Positions 53,067 through 62,192 of a stretch of DNA of 64,000 bases are shown here, in pieces (within the stretch, counting starts at the first letter, position 1; the number at the start of each line of letters is the position of its first letter). The notes under the pieces were generated by a model. It saw nothing but the letters and a program-made list of their open reading frames with translations, searched no databases and was not told the DNA's origin. The DNA is taken from contig DAISIR010000001.1 of assembly GCA_036821905.1 (NCBI GenBank), forward strand, positions 186,001 through 250,000, given 5' to 3'. A program made the translations under genes and the position numbers. This DNA is from Brooklawnia sp937867175 (GTDB lineage: Bacteria > Actinomycetota > Actinomycetes > Propionibacteriales > Propionibacteriaceae).

Positions 53067-53531
53067 ATGCCGCAGCAGGAACCGAATTGGCTCACGCCAG
53101 CACAACAGGTCGTTTGGCGTGACTCGCTGGCGGCGGTCGCCTGGGTCCGTGAGCAGTTGGATGCTGACCTCCGCAAGTACCACCTTGACCTGAACGAGTA
53201 CGAGGTGCTGGTCGTGCTGTCCGAGGCGCCTGATCGCAGCGTCCGAATGTCACAACTTGCCGACGATTCGAACCAGTCGCGCTCCCGGCTGACCCACACC
53301 GTGGGACGCATGGAGCAAGCAGGGCTGATCGAGCGGCGCACCGCCACCAATGATCGGCGGGGGGTCGTCGCGACGCTGACCGACAAGGGGTTCGAGTTGC
53401 TGGAACGGGCCGCCGTGGATCACGTGACGGCGGTCCGGCGCGTCCTGGTCGATGTTGTGGAACCCGGAGACTGGGAAGCCCTGGGTCGGGCGATGAAGGC
53501 CGTGCTCGCCGTGGCAGACTCGGACACGTGA
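53067..53531 (+). CDS. MarR-family transcriptional regulator
   Basis: A 154-residue winged-helix protein. VLVVLSEAPDRSVRMSQLAD, then QSRSRLTHTVGRMEQAGLIE (recognition helix) and the wing RRTATNDRRGVVATLTDKG are typical. It lies divergent from the acyl-CoA synthetase gene, and its stop overlaps the GTG of the dehydrogenase gene by 4 bp, so it may control either unit and itself. Confidence 0.92.
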   Translation: MPQQEPNWLTPAQQVVWRDSLAAVAWVREQLDADLRKYHLDLNEYEVLVVLSEAPDRSVRMSQLADDSNQSRSRLTHTVGRMEQAGLIERRTATNDRRGVVATLTDKGFELLERAAVDHVTAVRRVLVDVVEPGDWEALGRAMKAVLAVADSDT

Positions 53532-56338
53532 AGACCTCGCAGGCCGATACAGATGCGGTTCATCGTTTCCGGGAGCGGCTGAGCGATACCGCCTGCCTGG
53601 ACGCCTCCACGCTGGCCCGCGCCCTGTATTCCACCGATGCGTCCCTCTACCGGGTGGTTCCCGAGGTGGTGGCCACCCCGCGCAGCACCGATGAGCTGAT
53701 CGAATTGGTGCGTGTTGCGTTGGCCGTGGGCCTGCCGATAACCGGGCGAGGCGCCGGCACCTCATGCGCCGGCAACGCGGTCGGCCCCGGCTTGGTGATC
53801 GACATGTCGCGACACCTCAACAAGGTGCTGTCGGTGGACATCGAGGCCGGCACCGCGGTGGTCGAGCCGGGAGTGATCCAAGCGCTGCTGCAACAAGTGA
53901 CGACCAAACACGGCTGGCGATACGGACCCGACCCCTCCACGTCCAACAGATGCACCATCGGCGGGATGATCGGCAACAACGCCTGCGGACCGCGCGCGCT
54001 CGGCTACGGCCGCAGCGCCGACAACCTCATTGAGCTTGAGGTGATCACCGGCACCGGCGATCTGGTCACGTTGCGACCAGGGGCCGAAGGTGGTGTCCTC
54101 GACCAGTTGCGCGAACTGGTGATGGCGAACCTGGCGACGATCCGCACCGAGTTCGGGAAGTTCTCACGACAGGTGTCCGGCTACAGCATGGAGCATCTGC
54201 TGCCCGAGCATGGCTTCAACCTGGCGAGCTTCTTCGCCGGCACCGAGGGGACGCTGGGCATCATCACCAGGGCGACGGTCAAGCTGGTGCGTGACGCACC
54301 CCTGAAGACCACCGTGGCACTGGGCTACCCGACGATGGCCGACGGCGCGGACGCGATGCCCGCGATCCTGCCGTTCCGCCCGACCGCCTGCGAGGGGATG
54401 GACCGCAGGCTGGCGGACGTGGTCGCCGAGCGCATCGGCCCTGACGCCGTGCCCGACCTGCCCTCCGGCGACGCCTGGTTGTTCATTGAGTTGGTCGGCG
54501 ACGATGCCGACGAGATCGCTGGACGCGCGGAGCGTCTGGTCGAGGCTGCGGGTGCGATCGAGGGCTGGGTGGTCTCCGATGTCACCGAGGCCGGCAGGCT
54601 GTGGACCATCCGCAGCGACGCGGCCGGGCTGGCCGCGGTGGCGCTGGACAAACCCGCCCACGCCGGATGGGAGGATTCGGCGGTGCCGGCCGACAAGCTC
54701 GGCGCGTACCTGCGCGACTTCGACGCCCTGCTCGACCGGTTCGGGCTGCACGGACTGCCGTACGGGCACTTCGGCGAGGGTTGCGTGCATTGCCGGATCG
54801 ACTTCCCGCTCGACCAGCCGAACGGTACCCAGGTCTTGCACGACTACATGCTGGCCGCCGGTGAGTTGGTGGCCAGCTACGGCGGCTCGATGTCGGGCGA
54901 ACACGGCGACGGTCGGGCCCGCAGCGAGCTGCTGCCCCTGATGTACAGCCCCGCTGCTCTCGGCCTGTTCGCGCAGGTCAAGCACCTGTTTGACCCGCAG
55001 AACCTGTTGAACCCGGGCGTGCTGGTCGATCCGGAGCCGCTGGCCAACAACGTCCGGATCGCCGAGACTCGACGCTCGCCGCTGGCGATCAAGTACCCCG
55101 AGTTCAACCTCGCCGTACATCAGTGCACCGGTGTCGGCAAATGCCGGGCAGACACCACCCGCGCCGGCACGGTGATGTGCCCGAGCTTCCAGGCCACTAG
55201 GGACGAAAAGGACTCCACCCGGGGGCGTGCCCGCGTCTTGCAGGAGATGATCAACGGCACGCTGGTCGACGGCGGCTGGCGCTCCCCTGAGGTCGCCGAG
55301 GCTCTCGACCTGTGCTTGGCCTGCAAGGGCTGCCGACACGACTGCCCCACCGGGGTAGACATGGCCGCGTACAAGTCGCAGGTGCTGTACCACAAGCACC
55401 GGGGACGATTGCGGCCGCTATCGCACTACGCGCTGGGCTGGCTGCCGCGCTGGGGACGGCTGGCCACCAAACTGCGGTTGGGCGTACTGGCGAACTTCGC
55501 CCTGCAAACCCCAGGTCTGAAGCACTTGGTGCGGGCGGTTGCCGGGGTCGACCAACGGCGTCCCATGCCGAGGTTCCGCACCGGGGCGGCGGCCAGCCAC
55601 CAGCACTACGAACTCGGTGAAGTAACGGCACACCGCGGCCCGGTCGCGGTCTGGGTGGACTCCTTCACCGACGCGTTCGCCGGCAGCCAACTCGTCGCAC
55701 TGCTGAAACTGCTTGTCACTGTCGGATTAGACCCCAAGGTGATCTCACAGGACGCCTGCTGTGGCCTGACCTGGATCACCACCGGCCAGCTGGATGGCGC
55801 CCGCAGGCAGCTGCGGCATGCCCTGGACGTGTTGGCCCCGATCGCCGAACAAGGCATCCCGATCGTCGGGATGGAACCGAGTTGCCTGGCGGTCTGGCGA
55901 TCGGACGCCGCGGAGTTGCTGCCCGATGACCCGCGTGTCGAAAAGGTCGCGGCGGGCATCAAGACGCTGGCCGAACTGCTGGGGTCACTGGACGATTGGA
56001 GCCCGCCGAGCCTGGCCGGGCACACCATCGTCGCCCAGCCGCACTGCCACCAGTCGTCGGTGCTCGGCTGGCAGGCAGACGCCGAACTGCTGGCGCGCAC
56101 CGGCGCCACAGTGGTGAGTCTTGGCGGCTGTTGTGGGCTGGCCGGCAACTTCGGTGTCGAACGGGGCCACTACGACGTCTCGGTCAAGGTCGCCGAGCAC
56201 GACCTGCTGCCGGCGATCCGTGCGGCCGGCCCGGACGCGATCATCTTGGCCGACGGCTTCAGCTGCCGAAAGCAGGTCGCTGACCTGGAAGGAAGCCAAG
56301 CCATGACCTTGGCCGAGTTGCTGGCTTCACACAGCTGA
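53528..56338 (+). CDS. FAD- and Fe-S-dependent D-2-hydroxyacid dehydrogenase (GlcD/GlcF-type fusion)
   Basis: A 936-residue fusion. Residues 1-500 form a PCMH/VAO-type FAD domain (ITGRGAGTSCAGNAVGPGLV, DPSTSNRCTIGGMIGNNACG) with cap motifs HFGEGCVHCRIDF and SGEHGDG. Residues about 510-640 hold two cluster motifs (CTGVGKC...CP; CLACKGCRHDCP). Two CCG domains follow (CCGLTW and GGCCGLAGNFG). The layout matches membrane-associated D-lactate or D-2-hydroxyglutarate dehydrogenases that feed electrons to quinone or another carrier. The substrate is not fixed by sequence. It is coupled to the MarR gene. Confidence 0.88.
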   Translation: MKTSQADTDAVHRFRERLSDTACLDASTLARALYSTDASLYRVVPEVVATPRSTDELIELVRVALAVGLPITGRGAGTSCAGNAVGPGLVIDMSRHLNKVLSVDIEAGTAVVEPGVIQALLQQVTTKHGWRYGPDPSTSNRCTIGGMIGNNACGPRALGYGRSADNLIELEVITGTGDLVTLRPGAEGGVLDQLRELVMANLATIRTEFGKFSRQVSGYSMEHLLPEHGFNLASFFAGTEGTLGIITRATVKLVRDAPLKTTVALGYPTMADGADAMPAILPFRPTACEGMDRRLADVVAERIGPDAVPDLPSGDAWLFIELVGDDADEIAGRAERLVEAAGAIEGWVVSDVTEAGRLWTIRSDAAGLAAVALDKPAHAGWEDSAVPADKLGAYLRDFDALLDRFGLHGLPYGHFGEGCVHCRIDFPLDQPNGTQVLHDYMLAAGELVASYGGSMSGEHGDGRARSELLPLMYSPAALGLFAQVKHLFDPQNLLNPGVLVDPEPLANNVRIAETRRSPLAIKYPEFNLAVHQCTGVGKCRADTTRAGTVMCPSFQATRDEKDSTRGRARVLQEMINGTLVDGGWRSPEVAEALDLCLACKGCRHDCPTGVDMAAYKSQVLYHKHRGRLRPLSHYALGWLPRWGRLATKLRLGVLANFALQTPGLKHLVRAVAGVDQRRPMPRFRTGAAASHQHYELGEVTAHRGPVAVWVDSFTDAFAGSQLVALLKLLVTVGLDPKVISQDACCGLTWITTGQLDGARRQLRHALDVLAPIAEQGIPIVGMEPSCLAVWRSDAAELLPDDPRVEKVAAGIKTLAELLGSLDDWSPPSLAGHTIVAQPHCHQSSVLGWQADAELLARTGATVVSLGGCCGLAGNFGVERGHYDVSVKVAEHDLLPAIRAAGPDAIILADGFSCRKQVADLEGSQAMTLAELLASHS

Positions 56339-56371
56339 GCACGGGCTGATCCTGCCCAGCAGGTGACCCAC

Positions 56372-58057
56372 TCAGTCGCGCGTCAGGCGGCGGTGCTTGC
56401 TGGCGTGCGGACGCGCCGCCTCTTCACCCAACCGGGCCACCTTGTTCTGCTCGTAGTCGGCGAAGTTGCCCTCGTACCAGAACCAGCGCGGGGTGCCGTC
56501 GGCGTCTTCGCCCTCCCAGGCCAGGATGTGGGTGGCGACCCGGTCGAGGAACCAGCGGTCGTGCGAGATGACCACGGCACAACCGGGAAACTCGAGCAGG
56601 GCGTCCTCAAGGCTCTGCAGGGTCTCGACGTCCAGGTCGTTGGTCGGCTCGTCGAGCAGCAACAGGTTGCCGCCCTGCTTGAGGGTCAGCGCCAGGTTCA
56701 GCCGGTTGCGCTCGCCACCCGAAAGCACGCCAGACGGCTTCTGCTGGTCGGGCCCCTTGAAACCGAAGGACGCCACGTAGGCGCGGCTGGGCATCTCGAA
56801 GTTGCCCACCTTCAGGTGGTCGAGCCCGTCGGAGACGACCTCCCAGACGTTCTTGGATGGGTCGAGCCCGCCTCGGCTCTGGTCGACGTAGCTGATCTTG
56901 ACCGTCTCACCGATCCGCAGGGTGCCCGAGTCGGGTTCTTCCTCGCCGACGATCATCTTGAACAGGGTGGTCTTGCCGACGCCGTTCGGGCCGATGATGC
57001 CGACGATGCCGGCGCGAGGCAGATCGAAATCGAGCCCGTCGATCAGGACGCGGTCGTCGAATCCCTTGGTGAGCTTCTTGGCCTCAAGCACCACGCCGCC
57101 CAGCCGGGGTCCCGGCGGGATATTGATCTCGCCGAGGTCGACCTTGCGGTTGCGCTCGGCCTCGGCCGCCAGCTCCTCATAACGGGCCAGTCGGGCCTTG
57201 TTCTTTGCCTGCCGAGCCTTCGGGGACGACCGCACCCACTCCAGTTCACGTTCCAGGATCTTGGCGCGCTTGGCGTCCTTCTGGCCCTCGATCGTCAAGC
57301 GCTTGCGCTTGGTATCCAGGTAGGTCGAGTAGTTACCTTCGTAGGGGAACAGCCGGCCGCGGTCGACCTCGCAGATCCAGCCGACCACGTTGTCGAGGAA
57401 GTAGCGGTCGTGCGTGACGCACAGCACCGCCCCGGGGTAGCTCTTCAGGTGCCCCTCCAGCCAGCTCACCGACTCAGCGTCCAGGTGGTTCGTGGGCTCG
57501 TCGAGCAGCAGCAGGTCGGGCTCCTCCAGCAGCAGTTTGCACAATGCGACACGACGACGCTCGCCGCCGGACAGCACGTCGACGACAGTGTCCGGCGGCG
57601 GGCAACGCAGCGCGTCCATGGCCTGCTCGAGGCGAGAGTCGACGTCCCACGCGTCCCGGGCGTCCAACTCGGTCTGCAGTTCACCCATCTCTGCCAGCAG
57701 GGTGTCGAAGTCGGCCTCCGGGTCGGCCATCGCCTCGGAGATCTCGTTGTAACGCCGCAGCATGCCCTTGACCTCAGCCACGCCCTCCTCTACGTTCTCA
57801 AGTACCGTCTTGCCCGGGGTGAGCGGCGGTTCTTGCAGCAGGATGCCGACCGTGGCCTCCTTGGACAACTGCGCGTCGCCGTTGTTGATGGGCTCGATGC
57901 CCGCCATCACCTTGAGCAGGGTCGACTTGCCGGCGCCGTTGGGGCCGACGACGCCGATCTTCGCGTCCGGATAGAACGACAGCGTGACGTTGTCGAGAAT
58001 CAGCTTCTCGCCGATCGTCTTGCGGACGTTGTGCATGGTGTAGATGAACTCAGCCAT
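56372..58057 (-). CDS. ettA: Energy-dependent translational throttle protein EttA (ABC-F)
   Basis: A 561-residue ABC-F protein with two ATPase modules: Walker A GPNGAGKSTLL and GPNGVGKTTLF, signatures LSGGERRRVALC and LSGGERNRLNLA, with Walker B LLLDEPTNHLD and LLLDEPTNDLD. The start MAEFIYTMHNVRKTIGEK and the arm and linker regions match EttA, which gates the first peptide bond according to ATP level. ATG 58057 begins the conserved sequence; the frame upstream overlaps ssb and is rejected. Confidence 0.95.
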   Translation of the reverse strand: MAEFIYTMHNVRKTIGEKLILDNVTLSFYPDAKIGVVGPNGAGKSTLLKVMAGIEPINNGDAQLSKEATVGILLQEPPLTPGKTVLENVEEGVAEVKGMLRRYNEISEAMADPEADFDTLLAEMGELQTELDARDAWDVDSRLEQAMDALRCPPPDTVVDVLSGGERRRVALCKLLLEEPDLLLLDEPTNHLDAESVSWLEGHLKSYPGAVLCVTHDRYFLDNVVGWICEVDRGRLFPYEGNYSTYLDTKRKRLTIEGQKDAKRAKILERELEWVRSSPKARQAKNKARLARYEELAAEAERNRKVDLGEINIPPGPRLGGVVLEAKKLTKGFDDRVLIDGLDFDLPRAGIVGIIGPNGVGKTTLFKMIVGEEEPDSGTLRIGETVKISYVDQSRGGLDPSKNVWEVVSDGLDHLKVGNFEMPSRAYVASFGFKGPDQQKPSGVLSGGERNRLNLALTLKQGGNLLLLDEPTNDLDVETLQSLEDALLEFPGCAVVISHDRWFLDRVATHILAWEGEDADGTPRWFWYEGNFADYEQNKVARLGEEAARPHASKHRRLTRD

Positions 58058-58160
58058 TTTCGGCGCGCGTTTCCTTCGTTCGCAGTGCGGGGAGGGGTGG
58101 GAGCCCTTCCTATTATGCCCGAGGCCAGATGATAACCACACCGCGCTTTCTGGCTGAGCG

Positions 58161-58559
58161 CTAGCTCGCCAGCCGCTGCTCGGCGTCGTCGTCCTCATCG
58201 GCGTCGATGCGCACGGGATTGCGGGTGAACTTGCTTGTGCCGCGGCTCAGGTCGTGGCCGATCGAGCTGGCCTCGATCACCATCCGCTCATGCTTGGTCC
58301 CCTGCGACTCCCAGACCCGCGTGCGCAACCTGCCTGTGACGACCACCGGGTCGCCCTTCGTCAGGCTGTCACGGACATTGTCCGCGATCCGGTTCGAGCA
58401 CTCGATGTTCAGCCAGGTCGTGTGGCCGTCCACCCAGTCTTGACCACGTCGCAACCTTGGTGTACAAGCGATCCGGAAGCTGGCCTTGCTGAAGCCGTCG
58501 CCTTGGTGGAACTCGACGTCGGCGCCAAGGTTGCCAGAAACGGTGATGATCGCGTCCAT
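58161..58559 (-). CDS. ssb: Single-stranded DNA-binding protein (SSB paralogue)
   Basis: A 132-residue OB-fold protein. MDAIITVSGNLGADVEFHQG, WLNIECSNRIADNV and VVVTGRLRTRVWESQ are the usual SSB strands. The C terminus is acidic (DADEDDDAEQRLAS) but lacks the DDDIPF-like tip that binds repair proteins, and the glycine-rich linker is absent. This suggests a secondary SSB rather than the main replicative one. It is alone, 103 bp upstream of ettA. Confidence 0.85.
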   Translation of the reverse strand: MDAIITVSGNLGADVEFHQGDGFSKASFRIACTPRLRRGQDWVDGHTTWLNIECSNRIADNVRDSLTKGDPVVVTGRLRTRVWESQGTKHERMVIEASSIGHDLSRGTSKFTRNPVRIDADEDDDAEQRLAS

Positions 58560-58658
58560 TGAGAGGCTCCTTCTGGTGGGTTGGACCCCAATGGTTGACG
58601 GTCGGGCCGGCGATATGCCAAACCGGTCGGAATCTGTGGAGAACTCGGAGTACCGAGA

Positions 58659-60296
58659 TCAGGCCATCGCCCGGGCGGCCTGTTCCCGTCCCCTGTTGAA
58701 GCGAGCCAACTCCTCATTGACCGGGGCGACCACCAACCGATCGGCCACATCGGTCACCGACCGCACCAGAACCCGCTCCGCGCGGGCCGCCTTGGCCCGG
58801 GCGCCGACCTCGACGCCGATCCGGGCCAGCAAACCCGTCAACACCCCTGCTAGTGCACCTCCGAGCAGCACGGCCGTGGGCAATGGCAGCCGTCCGATCA
58901 TCAGCGTCGGCAGCGGTGACAGCTGCATGTACGCCAACGCCACGTCGACCAGCAGCCAAACCCCGCCGACCACCGCGGCGATGAAGAACAGCCACTGCAC
59001 CACGGTGATGACCTTCCACCAGCCCTGGCCGCGATCCATGGCCAGATCGGTGGTGGCAACGGCCTGGTCCAATTCATCAGCCAATCTGTCGACGTGCGCG
59101 ATAGTGGCCCCGCGCACCACTTTCGACCAACCCGGGGGCAGCCCCTCGGAGGCGCCCTCGGCGAGTTCCCGCAAGGCGGTGTCCACCCGCGCCTGCTGCA
59201 CTCCCCCGGCGGTCGGCAGGCTGGTGCGCTGCACCGTGACCGACGCCAGTTCGGGAGACTGCCTCTTACCGGGCTTGGCCGGTCGAGCCCGATCGAGGTG
59301 CAGCATGCGCAGCGGATCGGGCCGGAACCGACTCAGCCAGGCGGTGACCGGCCACCCGGTGGCCAGCGCCCCGCGATGCCGCATGGACTGCGTCACCGCA
59401 TCCCGCACGATGTCGACGCCAGCCGCCTGAGCCAACGATTCGTTGAGCTGGCGGGCGCGGGCGTCGGGCACCTTCTGCGGCACCCGCTGGTCGCCGTAGG
59501 CCTCACGAAGGTCGTGCCCCGCCCGCGCTACATCGGCTGCAAGCCGGGCGGCCGCGGCATGCTTGCCCTTCACCGCCGCGGCGATGGTCTTACGCAACGA
59601 CTCGACACCCAAGCCGGTCAGCGCCGAGGCCGCGACGAGCTGCGCCTTCCCCAAGCCCTCGAAGTCCAGCAGCTTCCGCAGGTCACGCATTGCCTGTCTG
59701 AGCTGGTCGCCGGTGAGCCGGTCAGCCTGGTTGAGCACCACGAGCATCACGTCAGCATGGCCAGCCAGTGGCTTCAGGTAGTTGTTGTGCAAGGCGGCGT
59801 CTGCGTACTTCTGAGGGTCGACCACCCAGATCAGCATGTCGACCAGCTTGACCAGGCGGTCGACTTCTTGGCGGTGTGCGGTCTCTGTGGAGTCATGGTC
59901 GGGCAGATCGACCAGGATCAGGCCATTGAACGCCGGGTCGTCGCCCTGCACGAGGTGCCGCCGTGGCACGTCCAACCAGTCGAGCAGGTCGGTGGGCAAC
60001 TCCGGTCCCCAGAAGGCAGCCATCGCCTTGCTAGTGGTCGGACGCTTCAGCCCCGGCTCGGCAAGCCTAGTGCCCGAGATGGCATTGAAGAGGCTGGATT
60101 TGCCCGATCCGGTGGCTCCGGCCAGTGCGATCACCGTGTCATCGCCGGCGAAGGCGAGCCTGCGGTCCACTTGTTTGGCGACTCTGCGTGCCTCCTCCAC
60201 GGCTAGGACATCCAGCCGACCGGACGCCAGGTCGGCAGCCTCCAGCAGGCTCTCGACCCGCTCGCCGAGGGTTGCCGCCTTGTCACGCTTGGCCAT
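58659..60296 (-). CDS. Dynamin-like GTPase, second of a pair
   Basis: About 545 residues. The G1 loop is GATGSGKSSLFNAI (about residues 59-72), G3 is VDLPDHDS, and G4 is LNQADR. The middle is helical, and two hydrophobic segments lie at about 415-470 (VVQWLFFIAAVVGGVWLLVD). This resembles the DynB-type dynamin-like proteins of actinobacteria that act at septal membranes. A GTG at 60302 overlaps the stop of the first gene; ATG 60296 is also possible. It is the distal gene of the pair. Confidence 0.7.
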   Translation of the reverse strand: MAKRDKAATLGERVESLLEAADLASGRLDVLAVEEARRVAKQVDRRLAFAGDDTVIALAGATGSGKSSLFNAISGTRLAEPGLKRPTTSKAMAAFWGPELPTDLLDWLDVPRRHLVQGDDPAFNGLILVDLPDHDSTETAHRQEVDRLVKLVDMLIWVVDPQKYADAALHNNYLKPLAGHADVMLVVLNQADRLTGDQLRQAMRDLRKLLDFEGLGKAQLVAASALTGLGVESLRKTIAAAVKGKHAAAARLAADVARAGHDLREAYGDQRVPQKVPDARARQLNESLAQAAGVDIVRDAVTQSMRHRGALATGWPVTAWLSRFRPDPLRMLHLDRARPAKPGKRQSPELASVTVQRTSLPTAGGVQQARVDTALRELAEGASEGLPPGWSKVVRGATIAHVDRLADELDQAVATTDLAMDRGQGWWKVITVVQWLFFIAAVVGGVWLLVDVALAYMQLSPLPTLMIGRLPLPTAVLLGGALAGVLTGLLARIGVEVGARAKAARAERVLVRSVTDVADRLVVAPVNEELARFNRGREQAARAMA

Positions 60297-60298
60297 CG

Positions 60299-62155
60299 TC
60301 ACCGCCCGGCCCCTTCGTCCGGTACCAGTTCGGCCTCGACCACCTCGGCGGTGGGCGAGGGGCTGACCGTGGTGAGCTCGACCCGGGTGGCATCGGAGGC
60401 GATCGCAGTCGTCGCCCCGCTGCTGAGTTCCGGCAGATCGGCTTGCGCCGCGACGACCTGCCCGGCAGCGTCGATCTGCCGATCCCGCGAGACCTGTGCA
60501 ACTGCCTGACAAATCTCCTCGGCGCGCTGGGCGTCGATGGGCAACCGGTCGAGCACGGCGGTGAAGCGAGCCAACTCGCTAGCCATCAGGCCTTCCACGC
60601 GGGCGTCGAGGTCTTGCTTTGCCGTCTCCGCCAGCCGTCGGACGGCTTCGTCCCCGAAGACCGACTCCAGCAGCCGTTGAGCGAGCACCACCGTTCCGGC
60701 CGCCACCCCACCCTCGGCGCCCGTGATGCCACCGGTATTGAAGAAGATCAGCAGCATCAGGGCTGCCCCGACGCCGTTCACGCTGTAGGCGGCGATCCGT
60801 GCCGTCGTTCGTTTGCCGGCGCCCTCCTGGCCGACCAGTTCCAACACATCGGACTGCCAGTCGCGGATCGTGCGGGCCACCAGCGCCGGCAACTCGCTGC
60901 TGGGTCCGGTCAACTCAGGATGGTCGGCCAGCACTTGGCGGCCCGCAGGATGGGCCTGCCACGCCGAGACGACCCGTTCATTGGCCGCCGCTCCCTCGGC
61001 ACTGATGAGCGCCTCCAGGCCGCTGCCGGCCGCAACTCCGACCTGCTCCGCCCGCTGGGAGTGCCCGGCGAGGAAGCCGACGACCCGGTCGCGGAGCCGG
61101 CTGACCTTCTGGTCGAGACTCCGCATCAGGTCGCCGGTGCCGACGTAGTCGTGCCAGCGCGACAGCACTTCACCGCGCAACAGCGTGCCGTCTGCGGACT
61201 GCACCCGGACCGTCCGAACCGCCTCGGCGAACGATTTCTCCGCGTCCTCGCGCAGCAGATCGACCGCCGCCACCTGGTTGTCGACGGCGGCGGCGACTTC
61301 CGGGGCCCGTGCCACCAGCGACTCGATGGCGCCGTCGAGGGTACGGCGGACGACACGCTCCTTGGCGTCCTTGTCGGCGGACAGCGTCGCCAAGTAGGTC
61401 CGGATCGGCGCTACCGCGGCATCCGGCAGCAACCCCAGATGGTCGACGAGGGTCTCGGGAACCGCGAACAGTGGCGCCTCAGCCAGCCCACGCTCGGTCA
61501 TGAGTCGGCCCAGATCACGTGGCACCACGACCCTGGCACCGGGCGGTACCCGGTCGAGCACCACGGCGATGGAGGCCCCCCGCTCAGCGGCCGCCAGTAG
61601 GAACTCCCAGGGCACGGCGTCGGCGTAGCGTGCGGCTGAAGTGACGAACAGCCACAGGTCAGCGGCGTCGAGCAGTTGGGTGGCCAGCGTCCGGTTCAGT
61701 TCGACGACCGAGTCGATATCCGGGGCGTCCAGCAGGGCCAGACCGGGAGGCAGGGTGGGTTCGTGAACCAGTTGCAGCGAACGCTGGTCTTGGCTTGTCA
61801 CCCGTGACCGGATGAGCCCGGGCAGGATGCGCTCGTCGGAGAACCAGTGTTCGTCGGCGGGGTTGTAGACCAGCACCGGGGAGCGCGTGGTGGGCCTGAT
61901 GACGCCGGTCTCGGAGACAACGCGGCCGACCAGTGAGTTGATCAACGTCGACTTGCCGGCGCCGGTCGACCCGCCGATCACCGCCAGCAACGGTGCCTCG
62001 AGGTTGACCAGCCTGGGCAGCACGTAGTCGTCCAACTGCGCGACGATCTGGCGCGCCGTCGAGGCGCTGGCCTTCGAGTCGGGTAGCTCCAACGGCAGCT
62101 TCGCCTGCTCGAGGGCCGCACGCAACGCAGCCAGCGACGCTGCCAGCACCATCAT
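60299..62155 (-). CDS. Dynamin-like GTPase, first of a pair
   Basis: A 618-residue protein. The G1 loop is GGSTGAGKSTLINSLVG (about residues 61-77), switch Thr lies in IRPTTRSP, and G3 is LDAPDID. Long helices follow, with a hydrophobic hairpin around 455-500 (NGVGAALMLLIFFNTGG). The C terminus is acidic and Pro/Ser-rich. Tandem pairs of such GTPases occur in actinobacteria (DynA/DynB in Streptomyces sporulation septa). It is co-translated with the next gene; the pair probably forms a mixed membrane-remodelling polymer. Confidence 0.7.
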   Translation of the reverse strand: MMVLAASLAALRAALEQAKLPLELPDSKASASTARQIVAQLDDYVLPRLVNLEAPLLAVIGGSTGAGKSTLINSLVGRVVSETGVIRPTTRSPVLVYNPADEHWFSDERILPGLIRSRVTSQDQRSLQLVHEPTLPPGLALLDAPDIDSVVELNRTLATQLLDAADLWLFVTSAARYADAVPWEFLLAAAERGASIAVVLDRVPPGARVVVPRDLGRLMTERGLAEAPLFAVPETLVDHLGLLPDAAVAPIRTYLATLSADKDAKERVVRRTLDGAIESLVARAPEVAAAVDNQVAAVDLLREDAEKSFAEAVRTVRVQSADGTLLRGEVLSRWHDYVGTGDLMRSLDQKVSRLRDRVVGFLAGHSQRAEQVGVAAGSGLEALISAEGAAANERVVSAWQAHPAGRQVLADHPELTGPSSELPALVARTIRDWQSDVLELVGQEGAGKRTTARIAAYSVNGVGAALMLLIFFNTGGITGAEGGVAAGTVVLAQRLLESVFGDEAVRRLAETAKQDLDARVEGLMASELARFTAVLDRLPIDAQRAEEICQAVAQVSRDRQIDAAGQVVAAQADLPELSSGATTAIASDATRVELTTVSPSPTAEVVEAELVPDEGAGR

Positions 62156-62192
62156 TCCTCCCGGCTACTAGATACCCCCCAACTCTGGCACG

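Noticed and set aside
56363..58132. 589-codon forward open frame opposite ettA
   Set aside because: Antisense to a complete ABC-F gene with both ATPase modules; product without recognisable domains.
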